64,000 bases of DNA from Mesocentrotus franciscanus. Taxonomy: Eukaryota; Echinodermata; Echinoidea; Camarodonta; Strongylocentrotidae. Under the pieces are notes generated by a model. That model searched no databases. It was given only the letters and a program-made list of their open reading frames with translations, and was not told the origin of the DNA. Positions 33,675 to 46,633 of the stretch are shown here, piece by piece. Every line of letters begins with the position of its first letter. Within the stretch, counting starts at the first letter, position 1. The translations under genes and the position numbers were made by a program. The stretch lies in the NCBI GenBank assembly GCA_037976565.1, contig CP137682.1:17357341-17421340 (forward strand), read 5' to 3'.

Positions 33675-34923
33675 TTAAATCATGGAGGTCGACAGAAGTG
33701 CAAGAAAATGAATGAAATCCAAGGCTTTTGGGAGTATTTTTGTGTTTTGCAAATAATGTTATATCATTGCCGGGTGTCGGAAATTAATCCCAATATTTTC
33801 TCCAGTGACAATTGCTTGGAGGAATAGTATTTGGGTCTATGTTGTCACAGGAATTTAGGTTAGGATACCCAATGATATTTGCTTTTTTAATTCAAGGAAG
33901 TGTGTTCAAAATGTGCAAGAAAATGAATGAAATCAAACGGCTTTGGGCTACTTTTTAGTTTTGCAAAAATATGTTACTTTAAAGGTGTCGGGAATGCAGT
34001 ATTGAGAACCGAGTCAATGACTCATTTATATATCTTCTGATTTTATCTGTAACATTATTGGCTTTTGGTGTTGGATTCTAGGTGTTTGCTATTAGCTTAT
34101 ATTTTTCTGAATGATAAGATTAAGAATTGAACATTCTGCAACATATTGCAAGGTCTTTCAATTTAGATTGGTTAGATTTTAATAAGTTGCTTGAGGTCAT
34201 AACCAATTGGTTAGAGCACATAGAAAAGACTTCATGAAAAGTTTAGTTTGAATGCAAAAATCAAATTTTTACTGTATGTAATTAAAACAGTGTGAAGGTA
34301 ATAGAAGGATCAGCAGTAGTTTAAGGCCTCTACATTTGGAAGAAGTTTTAATACGGTTCTAAACCCAGTGAAAAAAAGTAAAAATATTCTAATTGAGGTT
34401 CTAATCATTCTGTTGTCTCTCGAGGCATAACAGACAGCAACAACAATAGGTCCTGAATCAAACATGTGTCATACATGTACAAATAATACGATGGAAAGGA
34501 TTTGACATTCATTGTAAGCCTTTTAGTTGAGAGGAATGTAGAAATGGCTCCAAAAGCGAAAGGCAGTCATGTGACTGGCCTGACATTGCCCCAATGTGGA
34601 CCTGATGTGGACCCGATTTGTTTATTTTCTTTCACTAGAATGGATCCAATATTTTACATGTTCTATGTACAGTCAAAATATCAGTCAGGAAAATTGAATA
34701 AAAAAAGAAATACTATAACTAACTCTAACTTGCTGGCTGCCTGCAAGTAGGCTGTAAGATCCAGAACTTTGTATTGTCAATGGCAATGATGGCCTTCTTG
34801 GGGGCAGCAGACAAAATGCAGTTTCTTCTAAAAGTGGTATTGCCAGATATCTCAATGAGAATTTTTTTTCTCACTGGGTTTAAAACCATATTAAAACTTC
34901 TTCCAATAGCTGGTCATAGATCA

Positions 34924-35213
34924 GGGGGTGTTTCACAAAGACTAAGATCGACTGTAAGTTGGACTTAAGTATGGCGGGCCATTCATGCCATTGGTTGCTA
35001 TCACCATTGGTCTCTAAATTATAATCTTTAGATAATATTTTTTCCTTCAATAATGAACTATCAAAATGGTAAACTCTGTAGATTTGAGACCACGATTTGT
35101 ACGTCCCTTGAAAGACAAATGCCAGTAAATGGTAAGAGCAAACAGTGGCATGAACGGCCTGTTATACTTAAGTCCAACTTAAAGTCGATCTTAGTCTTTG
35201 AGAAACACCCCCC
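34924..35213. mobile_element. palindromic MITE family P, copy 3
   Basis: About 290 bp, GGGGGTGTTTCACAAAG ... GAAACACCCCCC, same internal sequence as copies 1 and 2 (TAATCTTTAGATAATATTTT). Confidence 0.85.
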
Positions 35214-35946
35214 TGATGTGGCCAGTGGAAAAAACAGACTTAAGAAGGCAACGGCCATGAGCAGTTGAAGAGCAGTAAGATATATTAAGCTCCATTTTTA
35301 TATGTCAGTATTAATAGTTAAAATAGTGTGTGGTTTTGTAGATTATATCTTGTAAATTTTGAAGTAGATTTGATCATTCCTTGGTGAAAAGTTCTAAAAA
35401 CACTTGACTTGAGCTATTGGTGCTTCTTTATGTTTTCAGAAACAATTGGGTCATGTGGTAGATGTTTGTATTTGTAAGAGAGTAATAACTTCCATGTACA
35501 AGTATGTTTCATTCCCTGTAAGTTCAAAGTAAAGTTTTCTTTTGTCCTATTGGTGATAATATTGTTACTTTTTTCATATGTTTTACAATCATGTGTTGAG
35601 GGAAGTGTCTTCATTCAACTCTTGTTCAGTCAGTTCAAGAATAGCTTTAATGAAACAGCTTGCTTATGAAATGTTAAGGTTTATAGAATCATTATGCTTT
35701 AACGTTCTGATTGATAATGATTAATTTTCCCATCTTATACCAAGACACTCAATTAAAAAAATAAAAAAATATTTGCACCAAATATTCTGACTCTTGACAG
35801 TTGAAAAGGTCAAAACGACTTGTGCAGTTTTAGGTCTAATTAGACCAAATGATAGTAGACTAAATGATTATTAGACCATGCAGATAGTAAACAAGGTGGG
35901 TGTATTAGACAAACTGGTTGTAGACCAAACAGCAATCAACCCTTAA

Positions 35947-36323
35947 AGGGATCCGGTAACTTTGTCTCAGATTCTGAAACAAAATTCTGGATTTAGCTCA
36001 TGATGCAATGATAATCATAAACCTTTAGGTCAGTCAGGAACCCCATGACTTTTACAAGCTGATCGCCTGTCTGATTATCAAGATATTTATGATTGGAATT
36101 ACAAATTTTGAAATCCGTTCGCCTGACGGTTTTCATAACGCTATAGTCTATTAGGGAAAACAAGTATGGTAAAACCGGTCAATCAAAGATTTTTACTTTT
36201 TTGAGGCACTTCTTGATCATTTTGAAGCGCAATTTTTTTAGGGCTTCATTATTACACCATATCACAGACACTAATAACATGTAGGGCCGTGTATCTCAGA
36301 TTTAACACTGTTAAACGATCCCT
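35947..36323. mobile_element. TTAA-flanked element family E (copy 2)
   Basis: 377 bp with ends AGGGATCCGG and AACGATCCCT inside TTAA (35943-35946, 36324-36327). Internally it matches copy 1 in reverse (for example TGATTATCAAGATATTTATG). Confidence 0.87.
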
Positions 36324-37694
36324 TTAAGGGTTAGAGTTAGGTTTAGGGTAAGTGTTCGATTTAAGGAATTCTACTTCTGCAGAGCAGCTGTTGCCGGAGC
36401 ATGCATTGCATAATCATGTTGAACTAGTTCATATGTTCAATCTTGTTGACATTCCCTAGAATTCCTGGTCTATGGCATTAAGTAGTAACATTCCTTTTGT
36501 TTTCATAACATGAATTGTGTGCTTAGTGTCAGTATTATTATAATACATGCATTAACTGTAGGCTGTCTTGTTTTGTTTTGTTTCAAAACATATTTTCATT
36601 TGTACATTTGTTGACTTAAAGTATAATTTTTTTTAAAGTTATAATTGTGGTTGAAAAGTTAATTTTATGGTTTTTAATTTACGATGAACTGTAAGTGTAT
36701 TCATTCTGATGTTCATTTGAATTCATTTGAAATGTGTTTTCTACCATTTGTTGTTCAATGGTTGTTTACTTTATGTGTGTGTTTCACGGTTAGAATTAGT
36801 TTTATGAAGAACTATTAAAATGTTTATTATTACTTCCTTATCATGTCTATAGATGCAGTAAAATGTGATCGATGTGGTTAAAGGTTGGCTGATACATTTA
36901 GTTTCAAACCGTCCGTTTGAGATACATTGTTGTTCATGGGCCATATTCTGAAAACAACGCTATCTTTTTATGTTAAGGAAATGATGTTGATTTTCATCCT
37001 AAAGTGAAGTTGTACGAAATAAACACTCATCATTGGTGCTCGCGCAGATTTATCTTAAGTTTACACGAATGCAGCCAGCTTTGTGCAGACATAACCAAGA
37101 ACTTGTCCTTCTTTTGAGTTGTCATGACAATGAACATGTATTAATAACAAATAAGATAATATTATTTTCAGAATACCGCCCCATGTCAATGCTTAAGTCT
37201 TTGCTTGTATTTTTATTTTTGTACAGAACCATCATAGTTATATGTATTTTACTTCATGCGCAAACTCTTGTTCCAAGCGGCTATATGCATTCCAAGTCAT
37301 CGTTTTTAATAGTGTCGTATTTAGTCAAAATGTCCCTTGCAGCTTTATGAAATCGATTCATGTAAGAGCTAAAATAAGAGGAAATGATATCCCAACATTG
37401 GCCTATTTGATGCTGCGACTACAATCTTACCTGTAAAGTTTTAATAACCTTTCTTACCTCTTGTCATGAAACGATGGTGACAATATGCTTTATTCTTGAG
37501 ATATAAAAACTTATATCTTCTCCGAACCTCATAGGTCAATCCCTACGACTCTTTAGATTGAATAACAACGTTCGGAGAAGATGTAAACTTTAATATCTAT
37601 CCAGAATATATCATATTTCACAATCATTTCATTAACAAAAACAATTTATTCCAAGTTTATGGGCAACGGTGTATTTTCTTCAGATTATTCCACG

Positions 37695-37762
37695 GTTGAG
37701 AGCCAGAAGGTTTTTAAATCCTATACCTTTTGATGGGGTTCATGCCTTTCTGGCTCTTAGCA
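37695..37762. repeat. short palindromic repeat (GAGCCAGAAGG type)
   Basis: TTGAGAGCCAGAAGG ... CCTTTCTGGCTCTTAGC inverted arms, about 65 bp. Confidence 0.6.
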
Positions 37763-38636
37763 TACATATTCTGTTTAAAAATTAAAAAAAAATTGCAAGG
37801 TGCAATAAAATATTGTAAGAAGTAATAAATTCCATCTTGGGAATTCCATAATCAAATCAATTATATTTAAACAATTATTTTTTATAACAATTTATAAAAA
37901 CGGGTTATAGAATAAAGGCACAGTGAGCAGGATAATGAACTTGACGAGCCTTGTTCAGTATCCGATTGTGACGTCACCTGCGTGCATTGTATATCCACCA
38001 ATGCACTCGCAAACATTAATTATTTGTATAATGCAAAGCAGGAATAAATACATTTACTATCCAATAACAGAATCTCTACCTCTTGAAGAAAAGAATTGAG
38101 AAAATAGTTTTTGAATGCGTAATTATACTAATAGATATTTACATTAAAATTGACATGATGTACAGAGAGGATGATTTTGGTAAAATATATTTTATTTTGG
38201 ATGAGGAGGAAAAAACTGTTTGATGGCTATGTTCCATATACTCCACTTAATTATCATTTAAGATAAATCTATCGACTTTTAATGATCAAGAGGAGTTTTG
38301 CTTCAAATATTTTACGATTTGTCTTAATCTCCCTTTTCATGCAGTCTTCATACAACTATGCCCGAGTTAGCATGTGACTCATTATTTGCTCTGTGTGCTT
38401 TTTTCTTCATATACAAGTATGAATCTCTTGTAAATTTGTTGTCAGCATTCTTTGTAAAATCCTCCTACTTTCTGCAATATCATATTAGCATTCGGTGATT
38501 TTTTCAAAAAGCTGAGAAGGAATAAGGTTATATTTGTATTCAATTTCGTCACTAAATGTTGTGGCCATATTCAAGATGATGTATTGAGAAAAGCAGTTGT
38601 CGGAATAGTACCCATTGCATTGTATGAGGTGTTGTA

Positions 38637-38965
38637 TTGAAGACGAGTGGTTTATTCACTTGACTGGGAATGCAAAGGTCGTTGGGGTCGACCACCAGCA
38701 CAGCACATGTGTCCTTGAGCTAGGCATTTTATATACATGCCTCTCTCCACCCAGGTGTTTATTGGGTACCCGGTAGATGTGAAGGTCAATATGATTGCAT
38801 AAGCATATGCGCGCCTGTTGATAAAAGGCTCCCCAAGGAGTGGAGAATGTGCAACTGTAATGTGCGGAATAGTAATTGAATCCAGTGACCGTGGTGATAA
38901 TAGTAATGTAAGCGCTTTGGTCTGTTGTACCTGGTAAAGCGCTTTATAAGAAACGGTTCTTTTTA
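38637..38965 (+). mobile_element. tRNA-derived SINE, diverged
   Basis: TTGAAGACGAGTGGTTTATT head, a degenerate B-box region (AAAGGTCGTTGGGGTCGACC), CACCCAGGTGTTTATTGGGT body and a GCGCTTTATAAGAAACGG ... TTATTATTG tail. Confidence 0.55.
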
Positions 38966-39569
38966 TTATTGAATTTGTTTAAGACAATCGCATAAACTTT
39001 CAAGAAAGCAACTCAAGGCCAATGTCAATACCTCATTGTACTGCTGATAGAAATCACGATCTGATTACGTAGTCCGTCGTTTTCATGTTCCCACATTTCA
39101 ATAAATGACGCGCAATGCTGTTGAAATCGCCTTAGGTTGATTTTCTGGAAGTCTTTCCGATTGTATGGTGTAGAATAAAAATGAGAGCTGCTGTTAAAAT
39201 GATTTCTATTTTATTCCTTATGTGTGTTACATAATATGTCATATTTTTATTCATCCAATTTATATATATATATATACCTGTACCTGTGTGGTGTTATTAT
39301 ATTAATCTCGAGAGGTGATCGCAGATACAGGAAATGACCAAATCATTAGATTATTATGTATATTAGGGGTGATATATATATATTCCATTTTAAAATCGGT
39401 TTTATTGTATTTTGTTTAGTCGGTTTATTTGTCATTAAATGTCACAGAATGGTTTGGAATTCATTTGATTCGATATTTAATTATCATTTTTATCACATGA
39501 GATGAGTGAAGTGGATGACCCACAGACGGTAGTCATATAAAACTACGCGAGTAACAACAATTTACGATT

Positions 39570-39630
39570 AGAGAGAAAGAGAGAGGGAGAAAAGGAGGAG
39601 GCAGGAAGAGAAAAGGGAGAGAGAGGGAGG

Positions 39631-39669
<39 letters not shown>

Positions 39670-40260
39670 AAAGGAGGAGGGAGGAAGAGAAAAAGGGAGA
39701 GAGGGAGGGAGGGACGAAGAGAGAGAGAGAGAGAGAGAGGAGAGAGGGAGAAAAGGAGGAGGGAGGAAGAGAAAAAGGGAGAGAGGGGAGGGGAGGGACG
39801 AAGAAAGAGAGAGAGGAGAGAGGGAGAAAAGGAGGAGGGAGGAAGAGAAAAGGGAGAGAGGGAGGGAGGGACGAAGAGAGAGAGAGAGAGAGGAGGAGAG
39901 AGGGAGAACAGGAGGAGGGAGGAAGAGAAAAAGGGAGAGAGGGGAGGGGAGGGACGAAGAGAGAGAGAGAGAGAGAGGGAGAAAAGGAGGAGGGAGGAAG
40001 AGAAAAAGGGAGAGAGGGAGGGAGGGACGAAGAGAGAGAGAGAGAGAGGAGGAGGAGAGAGGGAGAACAGGAGGAGGGAGGAAGAGAAAAAGGGAGAGAG
40101 GGGAGGGGAGGGACGAAGAGAGAGAGAGAGAGAGAGGAGGAGGAGAGAGGGAGAAAAGGAGCCGAGGGACAAAGAGAGAAAGACAGGAGAGAGGGAAACG
40201 GGGGAGAGAGGAGAGATGCAGGAAGAGAAAAGGGGAGATAGGGGGAGGGGAGAGAGAGAG
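39570..40260. repeat. purine-only minisatellite, units of 73-86 bp
   Basis: Seven units marked by GGGACGA(AG)n at gacg positions 39631, 39713, 39797, 39870, 39953, 40026 and 40112. The + strand is almost entirely A and G for ~690 bp. The 254- and 309-codon frames on the - strand are Ser/Leu/Pro repeats and not genes. Confidence 0.9.
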
Positions 40261-40377
40261 GGCATCTCCAAGAGAAGCTGAAAGTTTCCCGAAACGACCC
40301 CTTTCATTATTTCTCTTCAAACCATGACCTGTTTTCGAATTGAAATAAATGAATAACCAAATGGATGAATGCATAAA

Positions 40378-40510
40378 TAAATAAAAGAATAAATGAATGA
40401 GTGAGTGAAAATAAATGAATAAATGAATAAGTAAATAAATAGACCAGACCAGACCAAACCAGACCAAACCAAACCGAACCAAACCGAACCAAACCAAACC
40501 AAACTAAACC
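40378..40510. repeat. AAATGAAT and GACCA/AAACC repeats
   Basis: A degenerate AAATGAATG array to 40440, then AGACCAGACCAAACC-type 5-10 bp repeats to about 40510. Confidence 0.85.
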
Positions 40511-41117
40511 AGTCAGTGGCACTGCGTACGATCAGAGCCATCTATAGTTTGGCAAACTTAGTTTTCGTTGGTCACAATTAGACGGCGTATATAATCTTTT
40601 GCTGTTGCCCTTGTGCCCAGCTCGAACGGGGTTGGCCAAACTCTCCTGATCAATGGAATTTATAATCCGATCGTCAAAGCCACATTCAACGGAGAATCGG
40701 GACATTTGGATATTTTCTGAAGTTTATTTTGGTAAGTTTTAAGACTTTTTAATTTCTTTTTTATCAATCAGACTTTAAATGATAGGCCTATGATTTTTGT
40801 CGATAGACTTGTATCTCGTGTCGTGAAGAACTTTTGTGTTGCAGTAGATTTGTTTTCATTTTATCATGTAATATTTGTGCTACATAATTTAATTTTCGCA
40901 ATTCCTTTTTACTTTCTTAAATTCTTCCATTCCAAAATTATAATTCTTCTGATGGCCATTTTATGTCTTCCATTTTTTCATCTCATTTATGTTTTCATGT
41001 TCATTTTATATATTTTTTTGTTATCCACACATTTTATGTGTTCCATTTCTTCTTCGTTCTCCCCGCGAAGCAAATTTTGCATTCAGGCTTTAAACAAGAG
41101 CTATCATATCTGATAAT

Positions 41118-41297
41118 CATAATAATATATTATAGAAATAATATTAAGTTCGTTATTTCTTGTATATTTTTAAATCACATTTTCACATGAAGTTATTATA
41201 GTTTAAATATTTGTATAATACCTTACGTTTACATGTTTTTTGTAATTCGGTTACTGTACTTGGAAACTGAAATGAAATGAAATAAAAATCATATCCA
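41118..41297 (+). repeat. retroelement-like 3' tail repeat, copy 2
   Basis: Same sequence family as 10377-10572, including TAAGTTCGTTATT, TTTGTATAATAC and the GAAATGAAATAAAAATC end. Confidence 0.6.
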
Positions 41298-41819
41298 ATA
41301 ATATTGGGCAGAAATGTAGCCTTCAAACAAACTTACAGATGATATCATCATTAATTTATAAACTGCATCGTTGCAAGACGTCTGTTCACATCCTGTCAAC
41401 CAGAGATGTTTTCCAGGTTTTGAATGAGGGTTCCTTCCGCGGTTTATTACGTTTTTAAAGTTAAGTTGGTGTCAGATTTGGTATCATGAGAGAGTTGAAT
41501 GAAAGTTTTGCTTTTTCTTTCGTCGCAGCCGGTGGCTAAATTGCGAAAGGTTTACAATATTGATTAAAAAAAAAATGCAAACATTAAAAATGTACTTACT
41601 TGAAAATTAATATAATAGTATAAGCCCCACCCCTTTCATGCTGGTTAGAAGATGGAATTCTTTTTGAGTCGATTTGAAGAAGGAGCGTATCAAAAGAAAA
41701 GAAAAAACGCTCATTGAATTCGAAAATAGTTCAAATGATTTTTAATTTGTTCACGGCGAAATCTATCCATCAGAAAAAATATACATAATTTGTATACAAA
41801 AGTATCGTCTTATTGCAAC

Positions 41820-42077
41820 GTTCTTCTTTTTCTTTTTCTTCTTCTTTCTCTTTCTCTTCTTCTTCTTCTTGATTTTCTTCTTCTTCTTCCTTTTCTTCTT
41901 CTTCTTCTCTTCTTAATCTTCTTCCCTTTCTTTTTCGTTTTTCTTCTTCTTGTTGTTGTTATTATTAGTATTGTTGTCGTTGTCGATATTGTCATTATTA
42001 TTATTATTTTTATAATTGTCATCATCATCATCATTATAATCATCCTCAGCATTATTAATATTATTATTATTATTATT

Positions 42078-42109
<32 letters not shown>

Positions 42110-42115
42110 TATTCA
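41820..42115. repeat. TTC then ATT/ATC microsatellites
   Basis: (TTC)n-rich pyrimidine tract 41820-41955, then (ATT)n and (CAT)n to 42115. Confidence 0.9.
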
Positions 42116-42297
42116 GGTTACATTTGCCTCCTCCAGGTGTGAAGATTCTTAAAGGCGGATATTAGTATTACATTATATGAAATGATGAATGTTCTCAGCA
42201 GAGCTACTTTGCACATTTTACAAAGTCACTCATTTCCCAAGAAGAGACTTTTTCAGATTTTAAGAAAGTGAAGTGTAGGCTAAACATGGTAGGCCGA

Positions 42298-43594
42298 CAG
42301 GCGCGGATCCAGGGGTGCCAGGGGGCTTTGCCTCCTAGGCTGTTGCCGCCCCTCCCATCAACAACATAAGAGAGAAGGAAGGAAAAAAGGAAAAGAGGAG
42401 ATAAAGAGAAAGAAAAAAGAGGAAGAAAGGAAAAGAAGGGGGATATCAGTTGCCATTTTCTCGCCAACAAGTTGTGAATCGGGGGGCCCGAGGGGGGCCC
42501 TTGCCCCCCACCCCCGCCCCCGCCAAAAAAAAAAGAGAGAAGGAAGGGAAAGGGAAAGAGGAGAGCCGAAAGCGTACAAAAAAGAGGAAGAAGAAAAGAA
42601 AAGGGTGGAAAGAATGGGAGATCAGTTGCGATTAATCCCGCCAACAACGTGTGGATCGGCCGAAAGGCCCTTGCCTCCCTCCCCCCAGGAAACCTAAAAG
42701 AGAGAGAAGGAAGGGAAGGGAAAGATTCCTAAATTTAGAGTCAGGCAAGAAATATGCTTATTTAGAGACCTACATGTCAGGGCCCGGGGCTGGGGCTTGT
42801 CCCCCCACACACACACACTTTTTGTGAAAAAGTATATTAAAGAGAAAAAGAAAGAAAGAGAGAAAGAAAGGAAGAATAGTGACCTGCCAGTGTCACAAAA
42901 TAATGAGGTATCAAAATATGCTCATCTGACCGTGATTAAATGCCTAAAACCCCTGAGCTTCTGGCTCCGCCCCCTGGACCCCACGCCAATTAGTGACCTG
43001 CCAGTGTCACAAATAAGGTATCAAAATATGGTCATCTGACCGTAATTAAATGCATAAAACCCCTGAACTTCAGGTGGCTCTTCCTCCTGGACCCTACCTA
43101 GGGCCCTTAGGCGGACCCCTGGATGCTTATCTGACGATAATTTAATGCCTAAAACCCCTGAGCTTTTGAGGGCTCCGCCCCCTGGACCTCATGCCAAATA
43201 GTGTCCTGCCAGTGTCACAAATAAGGTATCAAAATATGTTCATCTGACCGTAATTAAATGCCTAAAACCCCTGATCTTCTGGGGGCTCCGCCCCCTGGAC
43301 CCACTCAATGCCCTTAAGGCGGTCCCCTGGATGCTCATCTGACCGTAATTAAATGCCTAAAACCCTGATCTTCAGGGCTCCGCCCCCTGGACCCCACACC
43401 AATTAGTGACCTGCCAGTGCCCAAAATATATGCTCATCTGACCGTAATTAAATGCCTAAAACCCCTGAGCTTTCGAGGGCTCTGCCCCCTGGACCCCACC
43501 TAGGGCCACTGCTGGTCACCGTTACGTACCAATATTTGGCTCGCATAATTTCAAATTTGGGCCCCCCCCCCTAAGAATCCTGGATCCGCGCCTG
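42298..43594. mobile_element. hAT-like element with internal ~100-bp tandem array
   Basis: 1297 bp, CAGGCGCGGATCCAGG ... CCTGGATCCGCGCCTG, perfect 16-bp inverted ends, flanked by TAGGCCGA at 42290-42297 and 43595-43602. Six units of ATTAAATGCCTAAAACCCCT lie at about 42935, 43045, 43141, 43252, 43347 and 43446, each followed by GGCTCCGCCCCCTGGACC. No transposase seen. Inverted units of the same array occur at 1-330. Confidence 0.88.
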
Positions 43595-43629
43595 TAGGCC
43601 GATACATGTAATTTGACATACACCGGGGT

Positions 43630-43631
<2 letters not shown>

Positions 43632-43675
<44 letters not shown>
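43632..43675. repeat. (AT)n microsatellite
   Basis: About 42 bp of alternating AT. Confidence 0.9.
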
Positions 43676-43676
<1 letters not shown>

Positions 43677-43683
43677 CATTAAC

Positions 43684-44733
43684 TGTCAGTCAATGTACTG
43701 TATCAATTGACTTGACAGCTATTTATATTGTGACAGATAACAGACTAAAAGGATGCGACTCTAGGAAACTTTAAACAAATAATTAGGTGAGACAAATAGG
43801 TTCAATGTCAAAGTTTAACATCAGAAAAAGTGTCGATTCATTCGAAATCCAACCTTGATAGCAAAATACTCAAAAACAAGCAGCAACAAAAAATCACAGA
43901 AGCAGACTGGTGAAAGTTTGAATGAAATCGGACAAAAAATGAGAAAATTATGAATTTGTGAAAGTTAATTGTAATCACTATAGGCATGGGCTCTAAAATT
44001 GGCCGGCTGATTCGGGAATGTTTCTGTGATGTAGTGGGGAACAACATTCTCATTTGTTAAAAAAAACAGAGTGACAAAAATGTCATTGTTTCAAAATGTA
44101 TGAATCAGGAGGATCTTTTCTCTTTTTAGAGAACCTATGTGATAGTATGCTATTCATAACGTATTTTGAGTAGTACGTGCCCCAGGGGAGAAGGCACTTA
44201 CTAGGAGAAAAACAGAAATTAATGATATTTTTGTACACGACAAACGGGAGATTTATCCGCGACTACGTCACAATCCAGAGACCAAATTGCAATTTGAGAT
44301 TCGCATAGATTCAGAGATCTCATGTTTCAAACATTAAGTTCTTATCGGTCCGATCTATTTCAAACTTTTGCCATTTCCTTTCTCTTATTTTTCTTCTTTC
44401 TTTCAAATGAACTTATTACTAAAGTTGGATTGCCCTTTGAAGGGTGTGCGACACAATATGTCACGATGTCGAATGCTTCATATCCTACACCGTATTCGAA
44501 GTCCGGACTTCAAACCTGGATAAATCTTACCCTAACCATTACCTTTAGCCTAGGTTATAGGGGTAGTCCACCCTGATAATATGATATTAGTAAAAGCACA
44601 ACACGAAAGAAACAAATTAATGACATTTGAGCAATGTCCCACTAAAATTAGGAAAGTTTGCTGGCTTCACATCCGTTCTGTTATCTGTCCCAATATCAAT
44701 AGCAGCCAAATCAATTGATACAGTACATTGATC
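43684..44733. repeat. inverted-repeat arms enclosing family D copy 2
   Basis: The left arm (43684-43747) contains TCAATGTACTGTATCAATTGA and GTGACAGATAACAGA; the right arm (44673-44733) holds their near-exact complements. About 57 bp of pairing. Likely a fold-back element into which the family D element was inserted. Confidence 0.55.
43840..44436. mobile_element. TTAA-flanked element family D (inverted copy 2)
   Basis: Reverse-complement match to 33091-33674: both contain AATGAACTTATTAC, GAATAGACCC/AGAGAACCTA region, CCCCAGGGGAGAAGG-like and TTGAGATTCGCATAGA segments. The right TTAA is mutated to TTGA. It lies between the arms of another inverted repeat (43684-43747 and 44673-44733). Confidence 0.7.
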
Positions 44734-45014
44734 CCATTCCAGCCCTAACTTGTCGACGGAGCAAACATCGGGTCGCTGTAATTAAAAACGTCAACATATC
44801 AAGTATTAATCAAACCCGAAATAATTATATGAATCTGATTCTCAAAAATTTGGATTAAGTATACATGTTTATGCGGATTGCGCAGGATAAGAGTTTAAAA
44901 TAAATAGGTCGGAAAATATTGCTCCAACCACGTACTACCCTTCCCTCCACTTTAATTGAGGTAGGTAGGGCGAGAGAGACAGAGGCAGAGAGAGCGGGAG
45001 AGACAGAGGGGGGC

Positions 45015-45018
45015 AGAG

Positions 45019-45052
<34 letters not shown>
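45015..45052. repeat. (AG)n microsatellite
   Basis: Pure AG run after a degenerate GAGAGACAGAGG segment starting at about 44970. Confidence 0.85.
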
Positions 45053-45055
<3 letters not shown>

Positions 45056-45469
45056 GTGTGAATTAGAATAACTTTGAAAGAAAACTTGAGTGCACTCATT
45101 ATTATCAGACCAATGTCACTATTAATCCCGATGATGAAGAGGATAACACACGTTTTCCTCTTCCAAGTTCCGTAGGGGAAAAAACACCCTAGGGCAGTTG
45201 GAAAAGTATAAGGTAAGTTTAAGGTTACACATTTTATCACCAAAAAATGTGTTCGTTATATATGCCTATTATCAAAAGGTGAAACGCAAAAAAACAAAAT
45301 TCGCTATGAATATATATATTTTGACGTATATCACACCGTTGAAAATGACAAATTTGCTATTAGTAATTCCAGAACTTCTGATTTCAAGCAATGCATTCCT
45401 TTCACATTTCCCGTCTGCGTTATTTCAACACGGAAACACTTGTTCCAGCCAAGTTTTTTTAAAGCAACG

Positions 45470-46633
45470 CAGGGGCGGCCGAGCGACTTCCAAAGTGGGG
45501 GGCACCAACGAAAAAGGCCACCTACAAAGAGAAATCTCAGAGCGAAAATATAAAATTTTGTTTAGACGTTGATATATACCCCTACATTGTTTTCTTGTTT
45601 GTTTCTCTTTGTACATCATCTAAGATATTGCTTAAGCATCATACTTTGCAGTTGGGTGTGATAGTCTGAATATTCATGTGCGAGCGAGGAAAAAAATTAA
45701 TATTTGTGAGGTCTCAGTGCGAAAAATTGCATCTCATAAAGAGGAAATAAAACACAATCCTGATAGGGTTATAAACACAATCTCATAACGGAAGACTGAA
45801 AAGAACTTTGATAATTAACATAATTATATCATCTATAGATGCTTCTGAAAAGGGGCACTGACCAGATATGAGAAGGGGCACTAATGAGAATGAAAAATGG
45901 GCACTTATAATAAAGGAAAATGTGCATTTGTTGAAAGAAAAGGGGCACTGATCTGATTTGAATAGGGGCATGTATCGGAGGTGAAAGGGGGCTTTTATGG
46001 AAAGGGGGAAGTGGCTCTTATTAAAAAGAAAGAGAGGCACATGTTAAAATAAACGGGACACTTATCAGAGATGAAAAGGGGCATTAACGAGAAGGGGGAG
46101 GAGCTCTTTCTTTTTAATGGGGGCACTTATCATAAGGAAAAGGGGCACTTATTAGAAAGGAAAAGGGGCACATGTGAAAATAAAAGGTGTGCTTATCCAA
46201 GTTAAAAGGGGTAGTTATTAAAAGGGGAAGGAGCACTTCTTACAAAGGAAAGGGGCAGTTGTCAAAATAAAGGGGCACCTCTCAGATTTGAATAGGGCAA
46301 TCATCAGAGGTGAAATGGGCACTTATCAAAATTGAAAAGGGGCACTTCTCGTACCTGAAAAGGGGCACTTACTAGAGATTAAAAAGGGCACTTATGAGAA
46401 TGAAAAATGGACACTTACTGCAAAGGAAAATGGGAACTTGTCGAAGGAAAAGGGACACGTGTCAAAATAAAAAGGGCACTCATCAGAGGGGAAAAGGGGA
46501 AGGGGCACTTTTACAAAGTAATAGGGGCACTTGTCAAAGTAAAAGGGGCACTTTTCCTATGTAAAATGGTGCACTTTGGGGTACTTGAAACAGTTGGGGC
46601 ACTGTGCCCCTGCCCCCAGGAGGGCCGCCTCTG
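45470..46633. mobile_element. hAT-like element with GGGGCACTT minisatellite
   Basis: 1164 bp, CAGGGGCGGCCGAGCG ... AGGGCCGCCTCTG, flanked by AAGCAACG and AAGCAATG (7 of 8). The second half (45850-46560) is an array of 17-36 bp units based on AAAAGGGGCACTTATCAGA. Inverted relative at about 60020-60951. Confidence 0.8.

Noticed and set aside
37033..37350. 105-codon open frame in the intergenic desert
   Set aside because: No ATG at its beginning, no domain and no neighbouring exon signals; not supported.
39543..40497. Long open frames (254 and 309 codons) on the - strand
   Set aside because: They translate a GA minisatellite into Ser/Leu/Pro/Phe repeats in overlapping frames; no start context or family similarity.
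40790..41113. 107-codon hydrophobic frame
   Set aside because: AT-rich sequence gives Phe/Ile/Leu codons; no family match, and a repeat tail follows immediately.
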